The translations under genes were made by a program, and so were the position numbers. Positions 42,987-50,676 of a DNA stretch of 64,000 nucleotides are shown here, piece by piece. Numbering within the stretch: position 1 is the first letter of the stretch; the number at the start of each line of letters is the position of its first letter. Source of the stretch: Dehalococcoidia bacterium UBA1222 (GTDB lineage Bacteria > Chloroflexota > Dehalococcoidia > Dehalococcoidales > UBA1222); assembly GCA_002309415.1 (NCBI GenBank), contig DBXC01000002.1, positions 25,547 through 89,546 on the forward strand, given 5' to 3'. Below the pieces are notes generated by a model. It had not been told where the DNA came from and made no database searches. It saw nothing but the letters and a program-made list of their open reading frames with translations.

Positions 42987-43736
42987 ATGGAAACAGTATT
43001 CGAACGACCCCATGCTTTAACTGATAAAGTATTCCACTATTGCCCCGGATGTTCCCACGGCATAGTCCACCGACTCGTTGCTGAAGTACTCGACGAACTT
43101 GATATCGAAGGTAAGACCATCGGTATCGCTCCCGTCGGATGCGCAGTATATGCTTATGAATATTTCAACTGCGACATGATCGAAGCCGCCCACGGACGTG
43201 CTCCCGCTGTCGCAACCGGCATCAAGAGATCCAATCCCGATAATGTCGTCTTCACCTACCAGGGCGACGGTGATCTCGCTGCCATCGGCACCGCCGAGAC
43301 CGTCCATGCCGCCACCCGCGGTGAGAACATCACAGTCATCTTCATCAACAATGCCATTTACGGCATGACCGGCGGACAGATGGCTCCCACCAGTCTTCCC
43401 GGGCAGATCACTCAGACCACTCCTTACGGACGCGACGTCAAGACTGCCGGTTACCCCGTCAGAGTCTGCGAAATGTTATCCACTCTTGATGGTGTGGCAT
43501 TGGCAGAACGAGTTGCAGTCGACTCTGTTCCTGATATCAGAAAGGCCAAGAAAGCGATCAAGAAAGCCTTCGAATATCAGATCGAAGGACTGGGTTATTC
43601 CATCGTTGAAGTCGTCTCCACCTGCTCCACCAACTGGGGACTTTCCCCCGTCGATGCCATCAAATGGTTAAAAGAAAACATGCTCCCTTACTATCCTTTG
43701 GGTGTTTATAAGGACGTCAAAGGGGGTAAAGAATAA
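42987..43736 (+). CDS. vorA: 2-oxoacid:ferredoxin oxidoreductase, beta subunit (TPP-binding)
   Basis: 249 residues. The TPP-binding region is [33 protein letters not shown], with GDG and NN as expected. The N-terminal [12 protein letters not shown] and [16 protein letters not shown] cysteines ligate the proximal cluster, and STCSTNWGL carries a further one. Coupled to the alpha gene (adjacent) and the gamma gene (1-nt overlap). Confidence 0.92.
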   Translation: METVFERPHALTDKVFHYCPGCSHGIVHRLVAEVLDELDIEGKTIGIAPVGCAVYAYEYFNCDMIEAAHGRAPAVATGIKRSNPDNVVFTYQGDGDLAAIGTAETVHAATRGENITVIFINNAIYGMTGGQMAPTSLPGQITQTTPYGRDVKTAGYPVRVCEMLSTLDGVALAERVAVDSVPDIRKAKKAIKKAFEYQIEGLGYSIVEVVSTCSTNWGLSPVDAIKWLKENMLPYYPLGVYKDVKGGKE

Positions 43737-44269
43737 TGGACAAGCTTGAATTGATGCTGGCCGGTTTCGGCGGCCAGGGCATCCTTTTCGCCGGAAAGTT
43801 AGTCGCTTACTCCGGCCTGATCGAAGACAGACAGGTATCCTGGCTGCCTTCCTACGGTCCTGAGATGCGAGGCGGAACCTGCAACTGCAGCGTCTGCATA
43901 AGCAATGAACCCATCGGTTCCCCCCAGATGCTCACCCCCAATGCTCTCATCGTCATGAACCAGCCCTCACTGGAAAAGTTCATCGGCACAGTAGTTCCCG
44001 GGGGCGTGGTCTTAGTCGATTCTTCAATCGTAACAGCACAAGTTAAGAGACAAGATGTCAAGGTCTTTTATGTCCCGGCATCCAAGATAGCAGAAGAGAA
44101 CGGACTCAAGGGCATGGCCAACATCGTTTTGACCGGAAAACTGCTTAAAGAGACCAAGTTTGCGACCAAGGAATCGGCCATTGCAGCGGTCTCCAAAGTA
44201 GTGCCGCCAAGAAAAGCCAACCTGATCGATTCGAATATAAAAGCCCTGAATCTGGGCTACGATTTTTAA
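43736..44269 (+). CDS. 2-oxoacid:ferredoxin oxidoreductase, gamma subunit
   Basis: 177 residues. It begins LELMLAGFGGQGILFAGKLVAY, with SWLPSYGPEMRGGTCNCSVCIS and the closing region KVVPPRKANLIDSNIKAL typical of the gamma (KorC/VorC) subunit. Its start shares one base with the beta stop (TAATG). It is followed by a strong terminator. Confidence 0.93.
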   Translation: MDKLELMLAGFGGQGILFAGKLVAYSGLIEDRQVSWLPSYGPEMRGGTCNCSVCISNEPIGSPQMLTPNALIVMNQPSLEKFIGTVVPGGVVLVDSSIVTAQVKRQDVKVFYVPASKIAEENGLKGMANIVLTGKLLKETKFATKESAIAAVSKVVPPRKANLIDSNIKALNLGYDF

Positions 44270-44294
44270 AGATCGATAATAAAGTAACTTAGAC

Positions 44295-44347
44295 AGCACA
44301 AGAGGCCACATGGGAGAGGGAAGCCCATGTGACCTCTTGTGCTTTTT
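44295..44347. terminator. Strong hairpin terminator after the oxidoreductase operon
   Basis: A 20-bp arm at 44295-44314 pairs with 44324-44343 with one mismatch, 9-nt loop, then TTTTT. It separates the plus-strand oxidoreductase from the minus-strand TetR unit and may serve both. Confidence 0.88.
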
Positions 44348-44370
44348 ATGGAGAGAGTAAAAAACTACGG

Positions 44371-44481
44371 TCAATGCTTGTTGATGAAATCGAAGAGGAA
44401 GCGCGCCACAAAGTAGATGATGACGGCAAGCAATACCCCTATCACAACGATCGGCAAAAATTCAGCAAAAAATTCACTCAT
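44371..44481 (-). CDS. 36-residue single-pass membrane protein
   Basis: A small open frame encoding MSEFFAEFLPIVVIGVLL followed by more hydrophobic residues and a short basic/polar end FDFINKH. Essentially one transmembrane helix with an acidic N-terminus. GGGAGA lies 8 nt upstream of the ATG. It follows the tetR gene by 55 nt on the same strand, so it may be its regulated partner. No family recognised. Small hydrophobic proteins of this kind often modulate transporters or kinases. Confidence 0.55.
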   Translation of the reverse strand: MSEFFAEFLPIVVIGVLLAVIIYFVARFLFDFINKH

Positions 44482-44536
44482 ATCTATTTCTCCCTATCAG
44501 ATGAAATCAAAATAAAACTGCCGGCATCGTAAGTCA

Positions 44537-45142
44537 TCATCCGGACTCCTCCCAGCCGATATTAGTATGTGAAGCACCGTACCCCGAGGGTGGAGTATTG
44601 GCTGCCTTATGCTGTTTGACGCAGCTGATCAAAGACCGGTACTCAGAATCGAGCATATCTTCCCAGTGAACAGTCTTTCCCGCCGGATCGATGAAACAGA
44701 GACCAAGGATGAAGACCAGAAAATGAGAGAAAACGAAATCAGCTTCTGTTTCGGAAAGACCTTCATCAGCCATAACGAGTCTTATGGCCTGGTCTTTGGT
44801 TAGGGAAAGCTTTTCAGACAACGAAACGTCCCCGGTGAAGATGACAGAAAAGAGATCCCGCTCATTCCGAGCAAAATCCAAAAGACTGAGCCCCAATCCC
44901 TTGAAGGATTGTGACATCCAGACGGACAAAGAGATTTTCTGATCCATCTCGCCGACTGCCAGGTCACGGACGGAAGCAAGAACGTCATCCATGTTGGAGA
45001 AAGCAGTGAAGATAGGACTGGTCGATACCCCCATCCTGTCCGCCAAAGAACGCGCAGTAAGGCTTACGGCACCATGCTCTCGCACGATGTCGTAAGCAGT
45101 ATCCCGTATCTCTTCGCGGCTGAATCTGACCTTCGGTGGCAT
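44537..45142 (-). CDS. TetR/AcrR-family repressor
   Basis: 201 residues. The N-terminal HTH is in REEIRDTAYDIVREHGAVSL..LADRMGVSTSPIFTAFSNMDD. The C-terminal ligand domain is divergent, with AVGEMDQKISLSVW and FVFSHFLVFILGLCFID. It resembles the TetR-C-33-type regulators of Bacillota in layout, but ligand and targets are unknown. An inverted repeat just upstream suggests autoregulation. Confidence 0.88.
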   Translation of the reverse strand: MPPKVRFSREEIRDTAYDIVREHGAVSLTARSLADRMGVSTSPIFTAFSNMDDVLASVRDLAVGEMDQKISLSVWMSQSFKGLGLSLLDFARNERDLFSVIFTGDVSLSEKLSLTKDQAIRLVMADEGLSETEADFVFSHFLVFILGLCFIDPAGKTVHWEDMLDSEYRSLISCVKQHKAANTPPSGYGASHTNIGWEESG

Positions 45143-45164
45143 ACTCTTCTCTTATTATAACTAT

Positions 45165-45187
45165 GTTACACAACTATAATATGTAAC
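45165..45187. promoter_or_regulatory. Candidate TetR operator
   Basis: GTTACA (45165-45170) and TGTAAC (45182-45187) form an inverted repeat with 11-nt spacer, 22 nt upstream of the tetR start. TTACACAAC/GTTGTAA nearby forms a second imperfect one. A TATAAT on the minus strand lies at 45154-45159. Confidence 0.4.
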
Positions 45188-45369
45188 TTTGTTGTAATAT
45201 AAAAGAGCAAAGAAGGATTTGTCAAGACAAGCCTGAATAAAACCCAATCAAAGCTCGATCATATGTTTCCAACTAAATACAAACCAACTATGAATTGTAC
45301 CCTATCGGGTCGATTACACATTTACAAGCAAAGTTTATAACCGTAGGGGTATAAATTATATAAAAAAAG

Positions 45370-45396
45370 TTGAAATAAGCCCCTAAAGGGTATAAT
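45370..45396 (+). promoter_or_regulatory. Promoter and operator of hipBST
   Basis: TTGAAA (45370-45375), a short 15-nt spacer, TATAAT (45391-45396). CCCCTAAAGGGTATAA overlaps the -10, and the half-site recurs as GGGGTATAA near 45345-45353 and as ACCCTATCGGGT near 45299-45310, consistent with several HipB sites. Only 8 nt separate the -10 from the hipB ATG. Confidence 0.5.
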
Positions 45397-45404
45397 ATCA
45401 ATGT

Positions 45405-45605
45405 ATGAATAAGATATCAGAATTCGTTAAACAGCAAAGAAAAGCTGCCGGATTGACTCAGGAAGAATTTGCTATACGTTCAGGGTTGGGGTTACGTTTC
45501 GTCCGTGAACTTGAACAAGGTAAAGCGACTGTTCGGTTGGACAAGGTCAATCAAGCACTTGCCATGTTTGGAATGAAAACAGTTCCCGGAAGGATAGAAG
45601 AGTAA
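45405..45605 (+). CDS. hipB: HipB-like Xre-family antitoxin/repressor
   Basis: 66 residues, one HTH: ISEFVKQQRKAAGLTQEEFAIRSGLGLRFVRELEQGK. It matches the short y4mF/HipB type. No Shine-Dalgarno is present and the -10 box lies 8 nt before the ATG, so the mRNA is probably leaderless. Its stop (TAATG) overlaps the hipS start by one base. Represses the operon and may assist toxin neutralisation. Confidence 0.9.
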   Translation: MNKISEFVKQQRKAAGLTQEEFAIRSGLGLRFVRELEQGKATVRLDKVNQALAMFGMKTVPGRIEE

Positions 45606-45937
45606 TGGACGATACGTTTAGGACTGCATACGTCTATAAGAGAGATGTGTTTGCAGGGACGTTACGGGAAACAGATGATGGCTATACGTTCGAATACGAC
45701 GGACACTACCTCACCATGCCAGAAACGGTCGGGGTCAGCCTAACACTTCCCAAACGAGAGGAACCCTATAGATCAAAAACGCTGTTCGCATTCTTCGATG
45801 GTCTGATCCCTGAGGGATGGCTGCTTAGTATCGTGACACAAAACTGGAAGATCGATCCAAGAGACCATTTTGGAATCATGCTTGTAGCCTGCAGAGATTG
45901 TATCGGGGCAGTCAACATCCAAGGTGAAAAACGATGA
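45605..45937 (+). CDS. hipS: HipS-like protein (free-standing HipA N-terminal domain)
   Basis: 110 residues equal to the N-terminal subdomain of HipA: VFAGTLRETDDGYTFEYD, VGVSLTLPKREEPYRSKTLFAFFDGLIPEGWLL and RDCIGAVNIQ. In HipA this is fused to the kinase, whereas here it is separate, as in the tripartite hipBST systems where HipS is the antitoxin that inhibits HipT. The end overlaps hipT by 4 nt (ATGA). Confidence 0.88.
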   Translation: MDDTFRTAYVYKRDVFAGTLRETDDGYTFEYDGHYLTMPETVGVSLTLPKREEPYRSKTLFAFFDGLIPEGWLLSIVTQNWKIDPRDHFGIMLVACRDCIGAVNIQGEKR

Positions 45938-46917
45938 ATACGTGCCTCTGTTGTGGGAAAGCCTTTTCAGAAAAGGCATCTGACCAAGAACTGAAAGATC
46001 ATTGGCATAAAAGTTGTATCCGTAAATTCTTCGGAGTGGATACATTGCCGGAGCTGGACCAGACCGAAGATGGGCTGCTACATATCGCAACAGAGTCCGC
46101 AAACCATGGGTTTACGGTCCCAGGTGTCCAGAAGAAAATGTCTATACATCTCTCAAACAATGATGGAAAACCAAGTCTCACTCTTGTTGATTACCCGTCC
46201 GGATTCATACTAAAGCCACAGACTGAAACATTTGAATCATTACCAGAGTCCGAATTCCTTGTGATGCAGATGGCTGAAAAAAGCGGTATTGCAGTTGTCC
46301 CGTACGCACTGATACATATGTCCAAATCATCAGAAACGGCTTATATCACAAAACGCGTCGATAGAATCATCTCGGCAAAAAGAGGTTCCAAAGTGAAAAT
46401 GCTGGCGATGGAAGATTTCTGCCAGCTGGAAAGCCACTCATCAGCAGGAAAATATCTTGGATCGTATGAACGCTGTGCCAAATTGATTTCTCGATATTCA
46501 ATCAGACCGGGAATCGACCTGTCTGAACTATTTATGCGTGTCGTATTCTCATTTGTTACAGGCAACTCTGACATGCACCTCAAGAATCTCTCAATGATAG
46601 AAACTCACCCCGAAAGCGAACAATATGTCCTTTCACCGGCATATGATATGCTCCCTGTGAATCTGTTATTCCCGGATGACAAAGATCAAATGGCACTTGC
46701 AATAAACGGCAAGAAACGAAACATTCATCAAAAAGATTTCATAGATTTTGCTGAAGCGTCAGGGATCACCAAAGGTGCAGCCATTAAAATGATTAAATGG
46801 ATAGTCAACTTAAAACCAATCTATCTCGAGATGTGCAATGAATCTCTTCTGCCGGCTAGCACTAAAGAGGCTTTTTCGGCATTGATCGAAGAAAGAAACG
46901 CAATGTTACAGAGCTAA
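45934..46917 (+). CDS. hipT: HipT-like Ser/Thr kinase toxin
   Basis: 327 residues. An N-terminal Cys/His cluster (CLCCGKAF..HWHKSC) looks like a zinc knuckle. The glycine-rich loop TVPGVQKK (61-68) stands where HipA/HipT have Ser-containing S-x-x-GVQ-K autophosphorylation sites, here Thr-Val-Pro. Kinase motifs: catalytic GNSDMHLKNLSM and metal-binding YDMLP. In characterised relatives the kinase phosphorylates an aminoacyl-tRNA synthetase (GltX or TrpS). The target here is not predictable. Confidence 0.88.
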   Translation: MNTCLCCGKAFSEKASDQELKDHWHKSCIRKFFGVDTLPELDQTEDGLLHIATESANHGFTVPGVQKKMSIHLSNNDGKPSLTLVDYPSGFILKPQTETFESLPESEFLVMQMAEKSGIAVVPYALIHMSKSSETAYITKRVDRIISAKRGSKVKMLAMEDFCQLESHSSAGKYLGSYERCAKLISRYSIRPGIDLSELFMRVVFSFVTGNSDMHLKNLSMIETHPESEQYVLSPAYDMLPVNLLFPDDKDQMALAINGKKRNIHQKDFIDFAEASGITKGAAIKMIKWIVNLKPIYLEMCNESLLPASTKEAFSALIEERNAMLQS

Positions 46918-47054
46918 ACCGACTCGATCAAAAAGATACGATACTACACGATCTAATCAGACAAAACGGAGTGACCTTCATTTTGTCTTCCCATGCCAGC
47001 CAGATAGAAAAGAAATACTCATGTGCAGTGTATGATTGTAAAAAATGGGGTTAA
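46918..47054 (+). pseudogene. C-terminal remnant of an ABC-type ATPase
   Basis: Directly after hipT a short frame without start codon reads RLDQKDTILHDLIRQNGVT then FILSSHASQIEKKYSCAVYD and CKKWG before a stop at 47052-47054. The pattern FILSSHxxxIE is the switch-histidine region of ABC-transporter ATPases. Everything upstream of it (Walker A/B) is missing, so this is a gene tail left by a deletion, probably the one that placed hipBST here. Confidence 0.4.
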
Positions 47055-47203
47055 TAAAGAGGTTAAGACGGGAGATAATTTGGAACAGGACAAGACTAAA
47101 CCACTCTGGTGAGCACTGCTCACTCCTAGCCTTTCACTTTTTTAATCGAACCATCCTTTCTGTATGAAAAAACTCAATGAATAGCCGTCATTCCTTTAAT
47201 GGT

Positions 47204-47270
47204 TTTGTGCAATTATTTTTCATATGTTTTGTGCAATTATATTGCACGACTTGTCGAAACATGATAGAAT
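47204..47270 (+). promoter_or_regulatory. Promoter and repeat operator of the RloA/RloB pair
   Basis: TTGCAC (47242-47247), exactly 17 nt, TAGAAT (47265-47270). TTTTGTGCAATTAT occurs twice (from about 47204 and 47227), and GTGCAAT-TAT-ATTGCAC (47231-47247) is a perfect 7-bp inverted repeat overlapping the -35. No regulator gene is linked. The rest of 47055-47203 shows nothing recognisable. Confidence 0.55.
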
Positions 47271-47296
47271 TTAGATGAAAATCACTGGAGGTAACG

Positions 47297-48562
47297 ATGA
47301 TTACCGAAATCAGAGCAAACAACTGCCTTTCCTTTAATAAACCTATCAGCTTTTCGATGAAAGCAGACCTGCGTAACAAGAGGTTAGCTTCAAATGTCAT
47401 CAAAACGGGACAGTTCAGTGTTCTTAAGACCACCGGAATCTATGGTCCCAATAATGCAGGAAAAACCAATGTTATCAGATGCATCCACTGCATCTGGAGC
47501 GTTTTAACTAACAGAGGCTTCTCAGCATCTCCCAATCTGTTCACAAATAATCCAGTAATCGAACTCGGAATAACATTTGTCAACGGGACAAGGATGTTCT
47601 CCTATGATTTCAAGTTTGACATCAGTAAGAATGAATATATCTACGAAAGATTCCTGGAACATAAACGAGATGCAAACGGAAATGAAAAAGAGGAAATCTG
47701 GCTATTAAAAGACTTCATTCATGGCAAATTCCACGCAATCGACAAGGGAATGGAAACGATCGTCAGTGTGATTTCTAAAAACAATATCCTAATGTACCTG
47801 ATCGATACAGTGAATTTCAACCATCTGAACGAGATGAAAAAACTATTGTCCGGTATCGCAGGTAAAATAGATATTGTAGATATGAATAACATTCCTATTG
47901 GAAAGACCGTCGAACTGTTGAAGAACAAGGATTCCATCTGTGAGAAGGTTGTCAATTTCATTAAAAACGCTGATTTATACCTTGAAGACTATTATTTTGC
48001 AGACACAGAACAGTTTGCAGACCAAACCGAAGTCGGCGGAGCAAAGCCTCAGGAGAACGTTTTAAACTTCACAAACCAGCTTGCTGAGTCGATGAAGTTA
48101 ACAAGCGTCTATAAAGGAATAAAAGTACCGAGTCTTTGGTTTGATTCAACAGGAACCAAAAAGATTGCCGCACTGGCTAGTTTTATCATCGAGGCTTTGG
48201 AGAAAGGTCGTATATTAGTTGTCGATGAACTGGATAGCAGCATTCACTTCAAGCTGACACGAGCGATCGTGGCAATGTTTAATAACGAACTCAACACCAA
48301 AGCACAGCTGATCTTTACCGTCCACGACGTGAATCTCATGGACTGCAAAAAACTTTTTAGGAAAGAACAGATATGGTTCGTCAACAAGGATGATGAAGGT
48401 GTATACATGTTCTCCCTAGCCGACTTCACTGCACGTGATGGTGTCCGTGATACCACCGACATCATTGAAAAATACCGAAAAGGAGCTCTGGGCGCACTAC
48501 CAGAACCTGAATTGATAAATACTTTACTGGACATACAGAAGCACCAAAAAACAAATGACTAG
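47297..48562 (+). CDS. RloA-like AAA-15/ABC-type ATPase
   Basis: 421 residues. It starts ITEIRANNCLSFNKPISFSM, with Walker A IYGPNNAGKTNVIR, and late ILVVDELDSSIHFKL (Walker B plus D-loop), then QLIFTVHDVNLMD (switch His). This is the OLD/RloA/AriA-like ATPase architecture used as phage sensor or motor in defense systems. GGAGG precedes the start. It overlaps its partner by 8 nt (ATGACTAG). Confidence 0.85.
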   Translation: MITEIRANNCLSFNKPISFSMKADLRNKRLASNVIKTGQFSVLKTTGIYGPNNAGKTNVIRCIHCIWSVLTNRGFSASPNLFTNNPVIELGITFVNGTRMFSYDFKFDISKNEYIYERFLEHKRDANGNEKEEIWLLKDFIHGKFHAIDKGMETIVSVISKNNILMYLIDTVNFNHLNEMKKLLSGIAGKIDIVDMNNIPIGKTVELLKNKDSICEKVVNFIKNADLYLEDYYFADTEQFADQTEVGGAKPQENVLNFTNQLAESMKLTSVYKGIKVPSLWFDSTGTKKIAALASFIIEALEKGRILVVDELDSSIHFKLTRAIVAMFNNELNTKAQLIFTVHDVNLMDCKKLFRKEQIWFVNKDDEGVYMFSLADFTARDGVRDTTDIIEKYRKGALGALPEPELINTLLDIQKHQKTND

Positions 48563-49187
48563 ACTGCAAAAAAAACAAACTCAAAAAAGGATCTGCATCA
48601 TCTGTGAAGGGACAGAGGAATATGCGTATCTTTCACGAATAAGAGAACTTGGAGTTTGGAGCAATATCTATCAAGTCGACCTAGTCAATGCCGACGGAAA
48701 CGGAAACTTACCTGCCCGTTATCAGGACAAGTATCAGAATGATTCATATGACCTAGTACTGGTATTCTGCGACACAGACAGAAAGCCATACGAACAGTAC
48801 AATGATATCAAGAAAAAGATCGATACGTTTCATGGTATTGATGGGATCAGCAATCAGTTAGTCATTTTCGGAAATCCATGTACGATGCAGATAATAATCT
48901 CGCATTGGACAGATACAGTACTGACATCCCCGTCTAAAAAGAAAAATGCCCCACTGATCCTTGAATGCACAGGCATAGAGAACTATGATGCACACAGAGA
49001 ACAGATCGAATCGTTAGTGAGCTTAATAACAGATGACAATTACAGCAAGATGAAAGAAAAAATGATGACTATTACACAAAAAGACACCATCACGCCTAGC
49101 AGCAATTTCGGCGTATTGATGCAAAGACTTGAAACCAACGATTACGACTGGATTGATGATATCAATGACCAATTACTGTTGGAATAG
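48555..49187 (+). CDS. RloB-like Toprim-fold protein
   Basis: 210 residues. Toprim-like marks: RICIICEGTEEYAYLSRI (catalytic Glu) and LVLVFCDTDRKPYEQY (DxD). It belongs with the RloB family encoded after RloA-type ATPases. The ATPase-plus-Toprim layout parallels the PARIS (AriA/AriB) defense system, where the Toprim subunit is the released effector nuclease. The effector target here is unknown. Confidence 0.8.
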   Translation: MTRLQKKQTQKRICIICEGTEEYAYLSRIRELGVWSNIYQVDLVNADGNGNLPARYQDKYQNDSYDLVLVFCDTDRKPYEQYNDIKKKIDTFHGIDGISNQLVIFGNPCTMQIIISHWTDTVLTSPSKKKNAPLILECTGIENYDAHREQIESLVSLITDDNYSKMKEKMMTITQKDTITPSSNFGVLMQRLETNDYDWIDDINDQLLLE

Positions 49188-49446
49188 ATGTAACACACTG
49201 CCATTAGCTACAGTATTCTCTTATCTAGGACACCCATATACACTGTCGGGATGCATATTATCCTTATGCGAACACCATTGGTTTCCTCTATCAACATAAA
49301 CGAAATATGCCAGTGCGGAGCTTCTTTATCCATAGTGCAACCATCACGGTTATCCGCTTATCAATCTGCAACCGTTACTGACCTAACGGCTAACGAAGCA
49401 GACAGTGTGCGTATACAAACACCGCGCTTAATACCATAACTTCGAA
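49188..49446. other. Intergenic stretch between convergent defense units
   Basis: No convincing gene. A 62-codon frame (49251-49439, plus) has no ribosome binding site and no recognisable motif. No strong hairpin with T-run is seen. Confidence 0.4.
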
Positions 49447-50676
49447 TCAAGACAACAAAGCAAGTTGATTCGCGAAAAAAGATCCAAATCCATCATAATG
49501 GAAGTCCATTGTATTCTTGGCAAATAAGTCACGATACCTCTTTTCAGGGAGAAGATTTTTCAGTTTTGTCTTATCGGTTTGAGATGGATCATCATCATGA
49601 TGTAGAACAACATCTATCCTTGCATTCTCAGAAATAGATTGGTGCAGAATAAAACGAAAATCAAAATCAGCAATTGGAAGAGAATAACCTACAAAAAAAA
49701 CATGATCAGCTCTTAGCAATGCTTCGCGAGCACTTGACCAAAGATTTGCATAAAGTTGACTATTTAATGATTTCATCATTGTTGGAGTAATAATCTGAGC
49801 TTGCAACAAATAATCTACGTCCTTTGTTATTCGACACGAATTGCAAGTTTCATGTGATTTGTCATCGAATAAGTAATTTCCACAATCATCGCTGTTAACT
49901 ATGTTGATTTTCCCACAATGTAGACAACGAAACCAATTAATTGAACCATGAATCTTAATTAGCTTTATAATATTACCTGACTTCAAAGTATCCGCATCGT
50001 ATTTTGTGTAATAAATATCATTTAATGATAAATCATATTTAAGCTTTTGCTTTTCTAAATAAGTTTCTGTCAACACATCCCAATTAGTTGAAATGATTGC
50101 AGAGTTTGGTGCACATCTTTTCAAATAAGAGAAAAAAGATATGTAATCGCTTTCCGCATATGTATGATGCCTGCAGCGTTTGCTAAAATAGTAAACGAAT
50201 AGCCGTGTTATAGATTCTTTAATCTCGTCAACATATTGAGAAGAGTATTTGTGGAGAAACTCTCTACTTTGGTACGTTTTATCGAAAGAAGTAAACACAT
50301 CTTCTAGACTAACATGAATATCTTCCTTTTCCATGTTATCTCTTATTATTTCGCGAAGCACTAATAATTCATACATTTCGTCATCATACGACAACACTTT
50401 TGCATCTAGTTTAGTGTATTTACTCATTAATTCTAATTTATCAAATCGCTCTTTGTATTCGGTGCAATCATTATTTGTATAATTCTGCAGAAGGAATAAA
50501 CCAACTGTGATATATGATTTTAGAAACTTTGAGCTTTCTGGCTCAGGTGTATAAGTTAAAAAATCATCGGCAGGTTTCTGTAACATTTCATTTATGATAC
50601 GATCCTGAATCGGTAGTTTTGCTGGAGCCGGGAAACCTGCACCAAGGATAAAGACAACTCGTTCCTTTTTATTCAT
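49447..50676 (-). CDS. SIR2-family protein (putative NADase/deacetylase effector)
   Basis: 409 residues. SIR2 motifs: GAGFPAPAKLPIQDR (GAG NAD loop), ISTNWDVLTE (T-N-x-D), catalytic IKIHGSINWF, a zinc ribbon CLHCGK..CNSC, and VGYSLPIADFDFR. It belongs to the bacterial SIR2_2-type found in many anti-phage systems, where the domain depletes NAD+. Fourth and last gene of a minus-strand operon. Its ATG shares 8 nt with the end of the preceding gene (ATGAATAA). Likely the killing effector, by inference. Confidence 0.82.
   Translation of the reverse strand: MNKKERVVFILGAGFPAPAKLPIQDRIINEMLQKPADDFLTYTPEPESSKFLKSYITVGLFLLQNYTNNDCTEYKERFDKLELMSKYTKLDAKVLSYDDEMYELLVLREIIRDNMEKEDIHVSLEDVFTSFDKTYQSREFLHKYSSQYVDEIKESITRLFVYYFSKRCRHHTYAESDYISFFSYLKRCAPNSAIISTNWDVLTETYLEKQKLKYDLSLNDIYYTKYDADTLKSGNIIKLIKIHGSINWFRCLHCGKINIVNSDDCGNYLFDDKSHETCNSCRITKDVDYLLQAQIITPTMMKSLNSQLYANLWSSAREALLRADHVFFVGYSLPIADFDFRFILHQSISENARIDVVLHHDDDPSQTDKTKLKNLLPEKRYRDLFAKNTMDFHYDGFGSFFANQLALLS

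Noticed and set aside
49251..49439. 62-codon plus-strand frame between RloB and SIR2 genes
   Set aside because: No ribosome binding site, no recognisable motif, region looks non-coding.
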